Shown in pieces: positions 33,403 to 44,700 of a DNA stretch of 62,874 nt. Position 1 is the first letter of the stretch, and every line of letters begins with the position of its first letter. The stretch covers positions 1 through 62,874 of the forward strand of contig JAFAZH010000008.1 of NCBI GenBank assembly GCA_019239895.1, written 5' to 3'. The notes below the pieces were generated by a model that was not told the DNA's origin, did no database searches, and was given only the letters and a program-made list of their open reading frames with translations. Origin of the DNA: Abditibacteriaceae bacterium (GTDB taxonomy: Bacteria; Armatimonadota; Abditibacteriia; Abditibacteriales; Abditibacteriaceae). The position numbers and the translations under genes were made by a program.

Positions 33403-34763
33403 TTATTTACAGCTACATCTACCAACTGTGATGCCAATCCGGTATAAGTAGCGGGCGTCATTTGGAGCAACCGCTGCTGGTCGGTGGCAGGCAGTTCCAG
33501 GCTCTCAATAAAGTGGCGCATACTTTCACCGCTGATGCCGGTGCCGCGTGTTAGTTCTTTCATTTTTTCATAAGGATTGGCATGGCCTGCTTTGCGCATC
33601 ACAGTTTGCACGGCTTCTCCGAGCACTTCCCATGCCTCATTTAAATCAGCTTCCAAAGCAGCAGGATTAATGGATAGTTGACCTAACCCGCGTAAGGTAG
33701 ATTGCAGGGCGACATAAGAGTGACCGAAGGCGACGCCCAGGTTGCGCAGGGTGGAAGAATCGGTGAGGTCGCGTTGCAGGCGCGAGATGGGCAATTTGTT
33801 GGCTAAATGGTGCAACAGGGCGTTGCTCATCTCCATATTGGCTTCGGAGTTCTCGAAATTAATTGGGTTTACCTTGTGCGGCATGGTCGAGGAGCCGACT
33901 TCGCCCGCTACCACGCGCTGCTTGAAGTAGCCCATCGAGATATACGTCCATACATCCCGATCAAAGTCCACCGTGATGGTATTAAAGCGTGAAACCGCAT
34001 GGCAGCATTCGGCAATATAATCGTGAGACTCAATTTGGGTCGTAAGCGGGTTGTAAGTTAAGCCTAAACCTTCTACAAACGACTGGGCAATTTGGGGCCA
34101 GGGCGCGTCAGGATAAGCGGCGGCATGGGCGTTGAAGTTGCCCACCGCACCATTAATTTTCCCCAGAAATTCCAGATGCTCAATCTGGCGTAACTGCCGC
34201 TTCCAGCGTTGCACAAAAACCGCAAGCTCTTTGCCCACTGTGGTCGGACTGGCTGGTTGTCCATGCGTGTGCGCCAGCATTGGCACATCGCGCTGTTCCA
34301 CCGCCATTGCTTCGACGAAATTAACCATCCTATGAGCAAGGGGCAGCCACACCTCCTGGATGCCGCATTGAAGCATCAGTGCATAAGCGAGATTATTGAT
34401 GTCTTCTGATGTGCAGGCAAAGTGCACCCATTCAATGCAATCTTGCAGGGAAGTCTCTTGGAGCTGCTCTTTGATGAAGTATTCCACAGACTTAACATCA
34501 TGGCGGGTAGTCTTCTCGATTTCTTTAACTCTTGTCGCTGCTGCATCGTCAAAACGATAGACAAGATTGCGCAATAACTCTGTTTCTGGTGTGGTGAAAG
34601 AGCGCACTTCAGGGATGTTCTGGCTCTGCGAGAGGGCAATCAGCCATTCGACCTCGATATGAATGCGAAATTTAATCAAGGCCCATTCAGAGAAAAAGTA
34701 GGTAAGCGGTTGCACTGGCTCGGCGTAGCGCCCATCGAGAGGTGAAATGGCTTGGATAGACAT
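33366..34763 (-). CDS. purB: Adenylosuccinate lyase
   Basis: 465 residues, E. coli PurB type. It makes AICAR and fumarate from SAICAR, and AMP from adenylosuccinate. Start: AISPLDGRYAEPVQPLTYFF. Active-site parts: RHDVKSVEYFIKEQL, the HFACTSEDINN loop, AHTHGQPASPTTVGKE (catalytic His), and the fumarase signature GSSTMPHKVNPINFEN. The last residues SSQRHEGHKGV are unlike the family and come from an intergenic repeat. First gene of the minus-strand pur cluster. Confidence 0.95.
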   Translation of the reverse strand: MSIQAISPLDGRYAEPVQPLTYFFSEWALIKFRIHIEVEWLIALSQSQNIPEVRSFTTPETELLRNLVYRFDDAAATRVKEIEKTTRHDVKSVEYFIKEQLQETSLQDCIEWVHFACTSEDINNLAYALMLQCGIQEVWLPLAHRMVNFVEAMAVEQRDVPMLAHTHGQPASPTTVGKELAVFVQRWKRQLRQIEHLEFLGKINGAVGNFNAHAAAYPDAPWPQIAQSFVEGLGLTYNPLTTQIESHDYIAECCHAVSRFNTITVDFDRDVWTYISMGYFKQRVVAGEVGSSTMPHKVNPINFENSEANMEMSNALLHHLANKLPISRLQRDLTDSSTLRNLGVAFGHSYVALQSTLRGLGQLSINPAALEADLNEAWEVLGEAVQTVMRKAGHANPYEKMKELTRGTGISGESMRHFIESLELPATDQQRLLQMTPATYTGLASQLVDVAVNNSSQRHEGHKGV

Positions 34764-35069
34764 AGGTTACTTTCTGGTTATGACCCATTTGAAGCGGCTA
34801 GAACCGTTGAGATTTTAGCTCGTTTGGAGGCGGGGGGCAATCTCAAACTTCTTCCTCGCTCCTGCCCCAAACTTCTGCTAAGAACTTTTGCAATTGGCTA
34901 ATACCTTGTCAACATGGCGCGTCAATAATTTTGCAACGTGGCCCTTTTTGCTAGCGATGCTTTAATGATGCTCTTCTATAATATGCCGCACGCATTGGAT
35001 CATGAACGTTGATTTTGATTGGACAGTTGATTCATGCGTAAATTCACAGGGATTTATAGAGGAGAAGTC
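34764..35069. other. Divergent promoter region
   Basis: Separates purB (minus) from the surface-protein genes (plus). TATAAT at 34977-34982 could be a -10 box for the rightward gene; no good -35 box is seen. Confidence 0.35.
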
Positions 35070-38000
35070 ATGAAACTGCACAAGACGATTAGGTCGTGCC
35101 GTTCACTCTGGATTACAGGCATATTGTTGCTGGCATCAAGCCTGGCCCATGCCACCGATTACCAGTGGACAGGTAATGGTGAGGGCACTAATCCGCGTAG
35201 CTGGCACCAGGCGGACAACTGGATGCCAGAAGGCGTGCCTGGCCCGGACGATAGCGCGACCATTGGGCCAACTTACAATGTGGATACGGGTGATGGATAT
35301 AGCATTGATCCTGAAGGTGCCACCGTATACAAGTTGATTCTGACAGGCGACGCTCGCCATTACCCGGTCTTAACCGGAGGCGGCATATCGGTTGCTTTTA
35401 GCTCCAACAGCGGCCCTGGCATTGTCCAGTGCGAAGCAGGGCACCTCAGTTGCATCCTAAGCCTGGATGCGTCCACAACCACGACTCTGACCGCGCAACA
35501 GTTGGCTCTCGATGGCGGCATCATCAATAACGCTGGAACCGTGGCCTGGGCCGCAGGGGTGATTCAGGGGGCGGGAGACGCCAAAATCAATAACAGTGGC
35601 ACCTTCACTGCCGGGCCGCTCACCTCTTTCGGTTATAGTGGCGGGCTAAACACGGCTACCTTTAATAACACCGGCACTTTTCTCAAAATTGGTGGCGACA
35701 CGACGACCCTCGGTGATTTTTGGGCCTTGAATAATAGCGGCGTGGTGAACCTGCAAAGTGGCAATCTTCAACTGCAAAATGTCAGCAACCAGAACAATGT
35801 GCTGAACAATGGCGGACGCTTCACCGGGCCGGGCCGCACCAAGATTATCACCGGCTTAGAGATTAACGGCACTACCACTATTGATGCGGGCAGTGTGGTG
35901 GAAATGGCCACTGGCGCGGCTCTGGATTTGACAACTTCCGGCACCTTCACTGGCCCCGGCACTTTCGAGTGGAGCGGGGGCGAGATTGGTGGTCACTTCA
36001 ACACCAATGCTTTAAACATCGCGGCGGGCACGAATTTCCTGATTAGTGGCGCTGACCTCAAAACAATGGACGGTGGCGCGAACATTAACAACTTGGGTAG
36101 CACCGTCTGGACGGGCACGGGCATGGTGGAAGATACAGGGTCGGTTTTTAACAACCAGGGCACTTTCACCGCTAAGAACGACTCGACCTTTACTTACAAT
36201 TCAACCGGAGATTTTGTTAATACGGGCACCTTTATCAAGTCTAATAGCAGTGGTGTTACCACCTTTGACCACGTTAACTTGACCAATAGTGGAGTGGTTA
36301 ATGTCCAGACGGGCACCATTTTACTGGGCACGGGCGAGCACTTGCTAAAGAATGGCACTCGCTTTACGGGTGCGGGCCGCACGCGAGCCAGTGGCGCAGT
36401 GAACTCTAATGACGCCGGGGTCACGATTCAGGGCACGGTCACGATTGGAGCGGGCAGCACCCTAGAACTGGCGAAGAAAAGCCGTCTGACTGGCCCTGGC
36501 ACTTTCAATGGGCCTGGCACCCTGAATTGGTCGGGCGGGGCGATGGAGGGCGACTTCAAGAACCACGCTATCAACATCGCAGCGGGCACGAATTTTCTAA
36601 TTAGTGGCCCCGACCAAAAAGTGCTGGAAACTGACGTAGTGTTGAACAATAGTGGCGTCGGAGTCTGGATGGGCACCGGGGATATTCAAAACAGTGCGAC
36701 CTTTAACAATCTTGGCACGCTCGTGGCGCAAAGCGATGCACTGCTTGATTACAACAGCAGTGGCTCGTTCTTTAATAAAGGTACTTTTACCAAGCAAGGG
36801 ACGAGCGGCGCGACGCGCATTGAAAATACTTTCACTAATACTGGCACCGTCAACATCAATAGTGGCACAGTGCTGTTCGACCATGCGCAGTATGATCCCT
36901 ATATCCAGAATGGCAGCGCGGCCAGCACCAACCTCAACGGCGGCAATCTGAGTGCCGTGGAAGCCAGTAGCCAGGGTTCACCCATTCAAGAGATTGATTT
37001 CAATGGCGGCAAACTGACGGGCACTGGCACCATTCGTGGTCATGTCGTCAATAAAGGCATCCTGAGTGTGGGACGCCAGAATGGGACAACCTCCACCCCC
37101 GGTATTCTCAATATTACAGGTGACTATACACAGGGCAGCACAGCTACGCTCAATATGGACATTGGCGGCAATGCAGCAGGCACCCAGTATGACCAATTGA
37201 AGATCACGGGCGCGGCGATGCTGGCGGGCACGTTGAACGTCAACACGATCAACCACTTTGTCCCACCCAGCCAGGGCGTTTTTACCCTGTTGAACTATCA
37301 TTCGCATACTGGCAGCTTTGCTCATGTGAACGGCTTGACTTTAGCCGGACAGGGCTTTTATCGGTCTGCTTACAAGCCAACGAGTTTCACTTTGACCTTC
37401 CAGGGCTTGCCCACTATCACCAACATTGCGCCACTCACGGCCCGTGCCGGAGAAACCGTAACCATCACTGGCACCGACTTCCTGGGCGCAACTGCCGTAG
37501 CCTTTGCTGGACGAGGGCCTGCTGTCCCAGCCAAATTTACCGTCGTATCGAATACCATGATCCATGCGACGGTTCCCACGGATGGTGTTACGTTGGGCGC
37601 TGTTACCGTCACCACGCCAGCAGGCACCGCCTCCAGTAGTGCTGCTCATAAGAGTTTTGCTCCAATTCCTGTTATCACAGGTTTCACTCCAACTTCTGGG
37701 CCAGTGGGCACGAATGTCCGAGTGACTGGTACCAACCTCGCCGATGTCATAGCAGTGGTGTTCAATGGCCATAATTACAGTTTCTCTGGCCCCATTGATC
37801 CGACTACTCATTTAGTGGTGGTGAATCTCACAATTCCTGCCGGAGCCGCGACTGGCCCCATCCATGTACTAACTCATGCCGGAGTGATCGCCAGCAGCAC
37901 GAACTTTACTGTAACCCCGTCTGGACATTCGGTGGCATCTACCGCTAAGTTTTCTACTGCCAACGCGCAAGCTAATACGGCGACGCTTCGCCTGCGCTTT

Positions 38001-38237
38001 CTGGGTGCTTTGGATGGCGAGGTTGCCAGTGACCCAGCGCACTATACGGTGCAGGTCAACGGGGCTGTGGTGCCCGTAGAAAGTGCTGGCTATGATGCCT
38101 CTACTCGTAGCGTCACTCTCGCGCTGCCTGTAGGCACGTTGCACTCCAATGACCAAGTGACAGTGGCCTGGACTGATTTGACGGATGCCACTGGCGCTAC
38201 ACTCAATGGCTCGACGGGTGTGCTCGTCGCCAAATAA
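35070..38237 (+). CDS. Large secreted beta-rich surface protein 1 with IPT/TIG domains
   Basis: 1055 residues from the ATG at 35070 (GAGGAGAAG before it). Signal peptide to about residue 29 (LWITGILLLASSLAHA). The body (30-760) is built from degenerate beta repeats of the kind NNSGTFT...NNTGTFLK...NSGVVNVQSGNL, as in filamentous or autotransporter passenger domains. Two IPT/TIG units lie near 785-945 (PTITNIAPLTARAGETVTIT and PVITGFTPTSGPVGTNVRVT). The last 95 residues are the domain shared with the next two genes (ALDGEVASDPAHYTVQVNG...). No autotransporter barrel is present. Probably cell-surface or extracellular. Confidence 0.85.
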   Translation: MKLHKTIRSCRSLWITGILLLASSLAHATDYQWTGNGEGTNPRSWHQADNWMPEGVPGPDDSATIGPTYNVDTGDGYSIDPEGATVYKLILTGDARHYPVLTGGGISVAFSSNSGPGIVQCEAGHLSCILSLDASTTTTLTAQQLALDGGIINNAGTVAWAAGVIQGAGDAKINNSGTFTAGPLTSFGYSGGLNTATFNNTGTFLKIGGDTTTLGDFWALNNSGVVNLQSGNLQLQNVSNQNNVLNNGGRFTGPGRTKIITGLEINGTTTIDAGSVVEMATGAALDLTTSGTFTGPGTFEWSGGEIGGHFNTNALNIAAGTNFLISGADLKTMDGGANINNLGSTVWTGTGMVEDTGSVFNNQGTFTAKNDSTFTYNSTGDFVNTGTFIKSNSSGVTTFDHVNLTNSGVVNVQTGTILLGTGEHLLKNGTRFTGAGRTRASGAVNSNDAGVTIQGTVTIGAGSTLELAKKSRLTGPGTFNGPGTLNWSGGAMEGDFKNHAINIAAGTNFLISGPDQKVLETDVVLNNSGVGVWMGTGDIQNSATFNNLGTLVAQSDALLDYNSSGSFFNKGTFTKQGTSGATRIENTFTNTGTVNINSGTVLFDHAQYDPYIQNGSAASTNLNGGNLSAVEASSQGSPIQEIDFNGGKLTGTGTIRGHVVNKGILSVGRQNGTTSTPGILNITGDYTQGSTATLNMDIGGNAAGTQYDQLKITGAAMLAGTLNVNTINHFVPPSQGVFTLLNYHSHTGSFAHVNGLTLAGQGFYRSAYKPTSFTLTFQGLPTITNIAPLTARAGETVTITGTDFLGATAVAFAGRGPAVPAKFTVVSNTMIHATVPTDGVTLGAVTVTTPAGTASSSAAHKSFAPIPVITGFTPTSGPVGTNVRVTGTNLADVIAVVFNGHNYSFSGPIDPTTHLVVVNLTIPAGAATGPIHVLTHAGVIASSTNFTVTPSGHSVASTAKFSTANAQANTATLRLRFLGALDGEVASDPAHYTVQVNGAVVPVESAGYDASTRSVTLALPVGTLHSNDQVTVAWTDLTDATGATLNGSTGVLVAK

Positions 38238-38262
38238 GCTCTCCATCTTTACGATTCTAAGT

Positions 38263-38305
38263 AGCAGAGAAACAACAGACGCTTGCTATCTGCTGTTTCT
38301 CTGCT
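38263..38305. terminator. Hairpin after surface protein 1
   Basis: AGCAGAGAAACA...CAGA pairs with TCTG-TGTTTCTCTGCT. There is no long T-run. Confidence 0.6.
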
Positions 38306-38340
38306 AGAGAGGTTAAGATAATGACTGTGAAACCTTGTGA

Positions 38341-38394
38341 GCCAGACACTCCTGCCCGTCTGCTTTAAGTTGAGCCAGACAGGAGTGTCTGGCC
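38341..38394. repeat. Inverted repeat between surface proteins 1 and 2
   Basis: GCCAGACACTCCTG and its exact complement CAGGAGTGTCTGGC, 26 bases apart. Its first half also recurs inside the loop (GAGCCAGACAGG). Confidence 0.75.
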
Positions 38395-38472
38395 CACAGG
38401 GGCCACCTCCCATTCTAAAACCTTTGCTTAACCTCTCTCGTTATATTTAAGAACGGCTTTTAGGAGACAACC

Positions 38473-41349
38473 ATGTTTAGGAAACCAACGCTGCAAGTCT
38501 TGAGACCCCTCATGTTGGGCAGCCTGTTGTGGCTGACAGGTGCCGCCCACGCGACGGATTATACCTACCAGCCACCGCCGGACGGAGACCCAGTGCGGCA
38601 GTGGAGTGATTCTATCCAGTGGATGCCTGAAGGCGTGCCAGGGCCAGAAGACACGGCAACCATCGGAGGGACTCAGGATACGCCCATGTTGGATGCAGGA
38701 GGCGCGACGGTGGGTGGCCTCACCCTGAGTGGCGACACCAATTGGCTTCTGCTGGGCAATCTCACCGTCATCTCTGGTGCGGTCAATTGGTCGGGTTCTG
38801 GGTTTGTTGGCACGGTGAACTTCCAGGCTGGCACCACGACCACTATTAGTGGCAACGTCAGCATGGGTAATGCCGGTACGGATGGCGCTATTATCAATAA
38901 CGCGGGCACAGTCAACTTCAACAGTGGTGTCATTCAGGGGGCCGTTGCGTGCGTATTCAACAACAGCGGCACCTTTACCGCCGAGTCGGGTACTGCTTTT
39001 GGCTATACGAGCGGGTTGAGCACTGCCACCTTTCATAACACGGGCACCTTCATCAAAACCGGTGGCGACACGACCGCTATTGGCGATCCCTGGGCGTTGA
39101 ACAACAGTGGGGTAGTGAATGTACAAAGCGGCCTGTTGCAACTGCAAAATGTTGATAATCAGGAAAACGTGTTAAGCAACGGTGGCCACTTTACCGGGCC
39201 AGGCCGCACGAGGATCATTACCAATTGTGAAATCAATGGCACGACGACGATTGATGCGGGCAGTGTGTTAGAACTGGCCGCTGGAGCCACCTTAGACCTC
39301 AACCATTCCGGCACCTTCGCTGGCCCCGGCACCTTTGAGTGGAGTGGAGGAGAAATTGACGGCCTGGATAACACGACTGCCTTAACTATCGCGGCAGGAA
39401 GCAACTTCCTCATTAGTGGTAGCGGGCTGAAAACGATGGGCGGCACTGCTATCATCAATAACCTGGGCAATACGGTGTGGACGGGCACGGGCATGATTGA
39501 AGACTCAGCATCCAACTTCAATAACAAAGGGACATTCACCGCTAAGAATGACTCGACTTTTACGCATAACGCCGCAGGTACTTTCACCAATACGGGAACC
39601 TTCATTAAGTCCAACAGCATGGGCATAACCCACTTTGACGAAGAGGCTAATTTCATTAATAGCGGCACGGTGGATGTGCGCAGCGGTCTGCTCAGTCTTG
39701 AAGGCGTCGGTAACGAATTGCATAGTGGGTCGCGTTTCGTCAGTGGACACACCCGCATTATTGGTCTGCCCAGTAACAGTGCTGTCAGCCATAATGAGGC
39801 CGAGGTAACAATCTCTGGCACCGTTAATATTAACGCGAACGCTACGTTAGAATTAGGTCGCAGAGCCGTGCTGCATGGCAGAGGCACTTTCAACGGCCCC
39901 GGCACTTTCAATTGGTCGGGTGGCACACTGGCTCAGGCTCCTGCTATCACTGTAGCCAGCGGAACGCAGTTCCTCATCAGTGGCCTTGATCCAAAAGTGA
40001 TAGGCAGCGATGCAGTCTTGAATAACAGCAGCACAGGCGTTTGGACGGGCACCGGATCAATTGAAAATAATGGCACCATCAACAACCTGGGCACGCTGCT
40101 AGTGCAAAACGATACCCGTGTGAGCTACAACACCAGCGGCACCATCAATAACAAGGGCATATTCACTAAACAGGGCACGAGTGGTTCCACTACAATAGAG
40201 AACGATTTTAACAACACTGGCACCGTTAACATCAATAGCGGCACTCTGCTGTTCGATCAGGCGCACTATTACTCGTATGTGCAAAATGGCAGCACAGCCA
40301 GCACCAATTTGAATGGCGGTAATTTGACGGCGATGGAGGCCAGTGAACCCGGTTCGCCGCTTCAAGAGATAGATTTTAACGGTGGCAAACTCACCGGAGT
40401 TGGCACGATTCGCGGCGATGTCGTGAATAAAGGCAGCCTCAGCGTGGGTCGCCAGAATGGGACGACTTCCACACCAAGTATTCTCAACATTACGGGTGAC
40501 TACACCCAGGGCGGCACGGCTGCGCTGGATATGGCAATTGGTGGCAATGCAGCGGGGACTCAATACGATCAGTTAAAAATCACCGGTGCGGCGATGCTGG
40601 GTGGCACGCTGAACGTGAGCACCATCAGTCCCTTTACGCCTGCGAACAACGCTGTCTTTACCCTGCTGACTTATCATACCCACACTGGCACTTTTACCCA
40701 TGTCAATGGCTTAACTGTCGGCGCAGGTCGCTTTTATCAAGCGGCCTACAACCCGACCAATCTAACTCTGACTTATCATGCTGTGCCGACTATCACGAGC
40801 CTCTCTCCCAGTAGCGGCCCGGTGGCCACCAGTGTGCGTATCACCGGCTTAAACCTGACGGGTGCCACTGCGGTGCAGTTCAATGGCTTGAACGCCACCT
40901 TTACCCGCGTCTCTGATACTGCCATTCAAGCGACGGTGCCCGCCGGAGCCACGACTGGCAGGGTGCGGGTGACTACCCCGGCAGGCGCGGCCACCAGCGC
41001 AGGAAACTTCACCGTCACCCCCAGTCATGCTTCACTGGCAGTTGCGCCGTCTTCTGTCAAGCTATCAATTGCCAGCGTGCAGGCGAGTATTGCCACTGTA
41101 AGGTTATGCTTTGCAGGGACGTTGGATGCTGATAGTGCCAGCGACCCGGCGCATTACACGGTGCAGGTCAATGGGGTAACAGTGGCTATAGAAAGCACTG
41201 GTTATGATGCCAGCACGCATACTGTGATTTTGAGCTTGCCCGTAGGAACGATTAGTGCGGGAGATTCGATCAGCGTGTCATGGAGTGATTTGAATGATAG
41301 CACCGGGGCTACCCTCAATGGTGAGACTGGCACATTAACGGCGCGTTGA
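38473..41349 (+). CDS. Large secreted beta-rich surface protein 2
   Basis: 958 residues, a close paralog of protein 1: the same signal peptide layout (LGSLLWLTGAAHA), the same opening (QWMPEGVPGPEDTATIGG), the same beta repeats (about 90-770) and a nearly identical block NGGKLTG.GTIRG.VVNKG. It has one IPT/TIG unit (PTITSLSPSSGPVATSVRIT) instead of two, then the shared C-terminal domain (ALDADS-type: TLDADSASDPAHYTVQVNG). It arose by tandem duplication. AGGAGA precedes the ATG. Confidence 0.85.
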   Translation: MFRKPTLQVLRPLMLGSLLWLTGAAHATDYTYQPPPDGDPVRQWSDSIQWMPEGVPGPEDTATIGGTQDTPMLDAGGATVGGLTLSGDTNWLLLGNLTVISGAVNWSGSGFVGTVNFQAGTTTTISGNVSMGNAGTDGAIINNAGTVNFNSGVIQGAVACVFNNSGTFTAESGTAFGYTSGLSTATFHNTGTFIKTGGDTTAIGDPWALNNSGVVNVQSGLLQLQNVDNQENVLSNGGHFTGPGRTRIITNCEINGTTTIDAGSVLELAAGATLDLNHSGTFAGPGTFEWSGGEIDGLDNTTALTIAAGSNFLISGSGLKTMGGTAIINNLGNTVWTGTGMIEDSASNFNNKGTFTAKNDSTFTHNAAGTFTNTGTFIKSNSMGITHFDEEANFINSGTVDVRSGLLSLEGVGNELHSGSRFVSGHTRIIGLPSNSAVSHNEAEVTISGTVNINANATLELGRRAVLHGRGTFNGPGTFNWSGGTLAQAPAITVASGTQFLISGLDPKVIGSDAVLNNSSTGVWTGTGSIENNGTINNLGTLLVQNDTRVSYNTSGTINNKGIFTKQGTSGSTTIENDFNNTGTVNINSGTLLFDQAHYYSYVQNGSTASTNLNGGNLTAMEASEPGSPLQEIDFNGGKLTGVGTIRGDVVNKGSLSVGRQNGTTSTPSILNITGDYTQGGTAALDMAIGGNAAGTQYDQLKITGAAMLGGTLNVSTISPFTPANNAVFTLLTYHTHTGTFTHVNGLTVGAGRFYQAAYNPTNLTLTYHAVPTITSLSPSSGPVATSVRITGLNLTGATAVQFNGLNATFTRVSDTAIQATVPAGATTGRVRVTTPAGAATSAGNFTVTPSHASLAVAPSSVKLSIASVQASIATVRLCFAGTLDADSASDPAHYTVQVNGVTVAIESTGYDASTHTVILSLPVGTISAGDSISVSWSDLNDSTGATLNGETGTLTAR

Positions 41350-41370
41350 AAATACTTGAAAGGTAAAAGC

Positions 41371-41409
41371 AAATAGCGGCGGCATCGAAGTGATGCCGCC
41401 GCTATTTTT
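41371..41409 (+). terminator. Strong terminator after surface protein 2
   Basis: AAATAGCGGCGGCATC and its exact complement, loop GAAGT, followed by TTTTT. Confidence 0.9.
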
Positions 41410-41722
41410 GTGTTTGGTAAAAACGTTGATGGATAGAGTTGCAACAACTTGCACTGGCATTAAGGCTCAAGCGAATGAGTAGCCACCGCCAAATCCGCAA
41501 AGAAGCGAGGTGAGAGGGAGAACTGAGAAGTTTGAAATTTATGAGAAACGTGTTAAGATTGCACCACTAGCTTAGACCGCACGGCAGGATCAAATAGCTA
41601 TCCTCGCCATCGAAGAATCACAAACAAGACGAAAAACGAGACAGAAAAGATGCAGCACAAAATAAGATGAGCGAGGCACGGCCATGCCTCGCTCAAATCC
41701 AACATCCCCAAAAGGAAAGTCA
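41410..41722. other. Intergenic stretch before surface protein 3
   Basis: No gene or clear promoter seen. Since a strong terminator precedes it, surface protein 3 probably has its own promoter here. Confidence 0.4.
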
Positions 41723-44700
41723 ATGAAAAACTTTGCAAAAGCGATGCCAATGTCATTATTGGCTGCTATCGCTGTAGTCTGGATGGTGCTGGCAGGCAGC
41801 CCAGCCCATGCCGTGTCAAGCGTCGGTTATACCGGGCGCACCAGTCTCTCTGGTGGAGTGGGGTGTTTCAGTTGTCATGGCTCCGCCGCCGACCCCGGCA
41901 CGTCCGTCGTGATTAATGGGCCAGCATCCCTGCTCCCTGGTGCCAGTGCCACCTACACCATTACCGCTACCAGAGCGGCTTCTGGCAGCGGTAAACGGGT
42001 GGGTATTGATGTGGCAGCCAGCGACGCGAACACGCTCAGCACGGTCGCGGGTGAGCCGACGACGCTGACCAATATGGAGATTGTGCATACCACATCTTCA
42101 TTTCCGCTCAAGACTACATCCGCGGCAGGCTCCGCCTCCTACTCGTTCAAATACACCATGCCCGCCAATGCTGCTATTGGCTCAAGCCACACCATTGCGG
42201 GCGTTTCCGCCGTGAGTTACACCGGGGGCAGTCCTTCGACCTGGAATCTGGCTCCTGATTTCACCGTCACCACTGCTGCGCCGCCACCCGGTTCGGCAGG
42301 AACCTATTATGTGAGCGCCACAACCGGTAACGATAACAACAATGGTTCGCAGGCTGCGCCTTACAAAACTATCAAGACGGCGATGGGGGCTTCGGCAGCG
42401 GGCGCGATTATCAATGTCGCGGCTGGCACCTATAATCCTGCGCTTGGTGAAACTTTCCCGATTGCCATGAAATCGGGCGTGCAACTGATCAGCACGTCGG
42501 GGGCAGCTTCTACCATTATTGACGCCGGAGGAACCAGTCAGCGAGTATTTAATTGTGACGGTAACGCGGCCACGACCCTGATTCAAGGTTTTACCATCAC
42601 GCATGGCAGTATAGTGGCAGCCTCTCCGGGTAGCCCCGCGACAGGTGGCGCTATCCTCTGCACCAACAATGACCAGACCGTCATTAGCAACAACATTCTG
42701 ACCGTCAATTATGCGACAGGCGCGGATGCCACCACTTCGGGTGGCACAGGTGGCCCCGCTAATGGGGGTGCGGTCTATATCTCCGGTTCAAGCACCACCC
42801 TGGTGAACAACGTCATCAGCAATAACACGGCGACGGGGGGCGCGGGGTACACCATTCCTTTCAATAAATCTGGAGCAACCGGAGTTGGTGGTGCCGGGTA
42901 TGGTGGCGGCATCTATGTTGCCAGCGGGACGCCTCTTATCATCAACAATACGTTCTATGGCAACATAGCGCAGGGGGGCAATGGTGGAGTTAATATCAAT
43001 AATACGAGCGTTGGCTCCAATGGCGGCATTGCCAGTGGGGGCGCAGCGTTTTTGGCCAGTAGTTCCCTCGTCAATAATATCTTCAGTAACAACTCCGCTG
43101 TGGGAGGGTCTGGGTCTGGTAGTAACGGTGTCACGGGCAATGCCAGTGAAGGTGCGATCAATGGCGGCACAGTAGATCACAACCTGTTCTTTGGTAATAC
43201 CGCCGCCAACGCCAACCCGGATGGCAACACGGGCACCAATGCCATTGTCGGCCAGAATCCGCAGTTTACGAGTCCCAGCGATTACCATATCAGCGGGGTT
43301 TCTCCAGCTAAGGGTGCAGGTGCCGCCAACAATGCACCCGGCACCGACTTTGATGGCCATGTGCGCGGCAATCCTCCGGCGTTGGGAGCTTTCGACCCGG
43401 TGGTGCCTGCCCTGACTCTTAATATCGTGCCTGGCTCGGTAGCTGAGGGCGCGACAGCGACGGGAACCGTCACGCGTAATACTTCGACCGTTAATCCGCT
43501 TGCCGTGAATATATTGAGCAGTGATCCCAGCGCCGCCACAGCGCAACCCAGCCTGATTATTCCGGCAGGTGCCGCTTTTGCGACTTTCGCCGTCAGTGCG
43601 GTCGCCGATGGTGTGGCCGATGGCACCCAGATGACGACAGTCACCGTCAGTGCGACTGGTTTCACCTCGGCTAATGCCCCGGTCACTGTGACCGATATTG
43701 ATATTCCGACGCTGACCCTCTCCCTGGCGACTGCACCAGCCACGAATCCTGTGACCTTCAGCGAGAGCGCGGGTGCTACTGCCGCCACCGGCACGGTGAT
43801 TCGCAACACACCGCTAAACGTGCCCCTCACGGTCAATCTTTCCAGCAGCGACCCCAGCCGGGCCACGGTGCCAACTACGGTGACGATTCCCGCAGGCTCC
43901 AATGCCGCTAACTTTGCCATCACAGCAGTCAACAACGCGGTGGCGGACGGCTCGCCAACTCTTACGTTTACGGCAAGTCAGTCAGGCTTTACGTCCGGCA
44001 CAGCTACGGCAGTGGTGACTGATGACGATGCACCGGCTTTAACGGTGAGTATCAATCCAAACAGTTTCAGCGAGGGCGCGGGAGCCAATGCCGCAACAGG
44101 CACCGTGACGCGTAATACCGCTACGACCTCAGCACTCACGGTTAATCTTTCCAGCAGCAATACCGGAGAGGCCACTGTGCCTGTTACTGTTACCATTCCG
44201 GTTGGCGCAACTTCGGCAACTTTTGCCGTGGCAGCAGTGGATGATGCTTTAGTGGATGGCGATCAAACGGTCACAATCACAGCGAGTGTAACGGGCTTCA
44301 CCTCTGGCACTGCCACCGTGACCGTTACCAACAATGATGGCGCGTCTTTATCGTTGAGCATTGCTCCCAACAGCTTTAGTGAAGGAGCCGGAGCCAATGC
44401 TGCAACCGGCACCGTGACGCGCAATACCGCTACAACTTTGGCGCTCACCGTAAATCTATCCAGCAATAACACGGCTAAAGCCACGGTGCCTGCGACGGTG
44501 GATATTCCCGCCGGGGCTACTTCCGTAACTTTCCCCATTAATGCCGTGGATAACGCGGTAGCGGATGGCCCGCAAACCGTTGTTATCGCGGCCAGCGCCG
44601 CTGGTTTTGGCACGGGTTCAGCAACGGCAACGGTGACCGACAACGACACGCCAACCTTGGGACTGAGCCTCAGCCCCACCATTTTCAGCGAGGCAGCCGG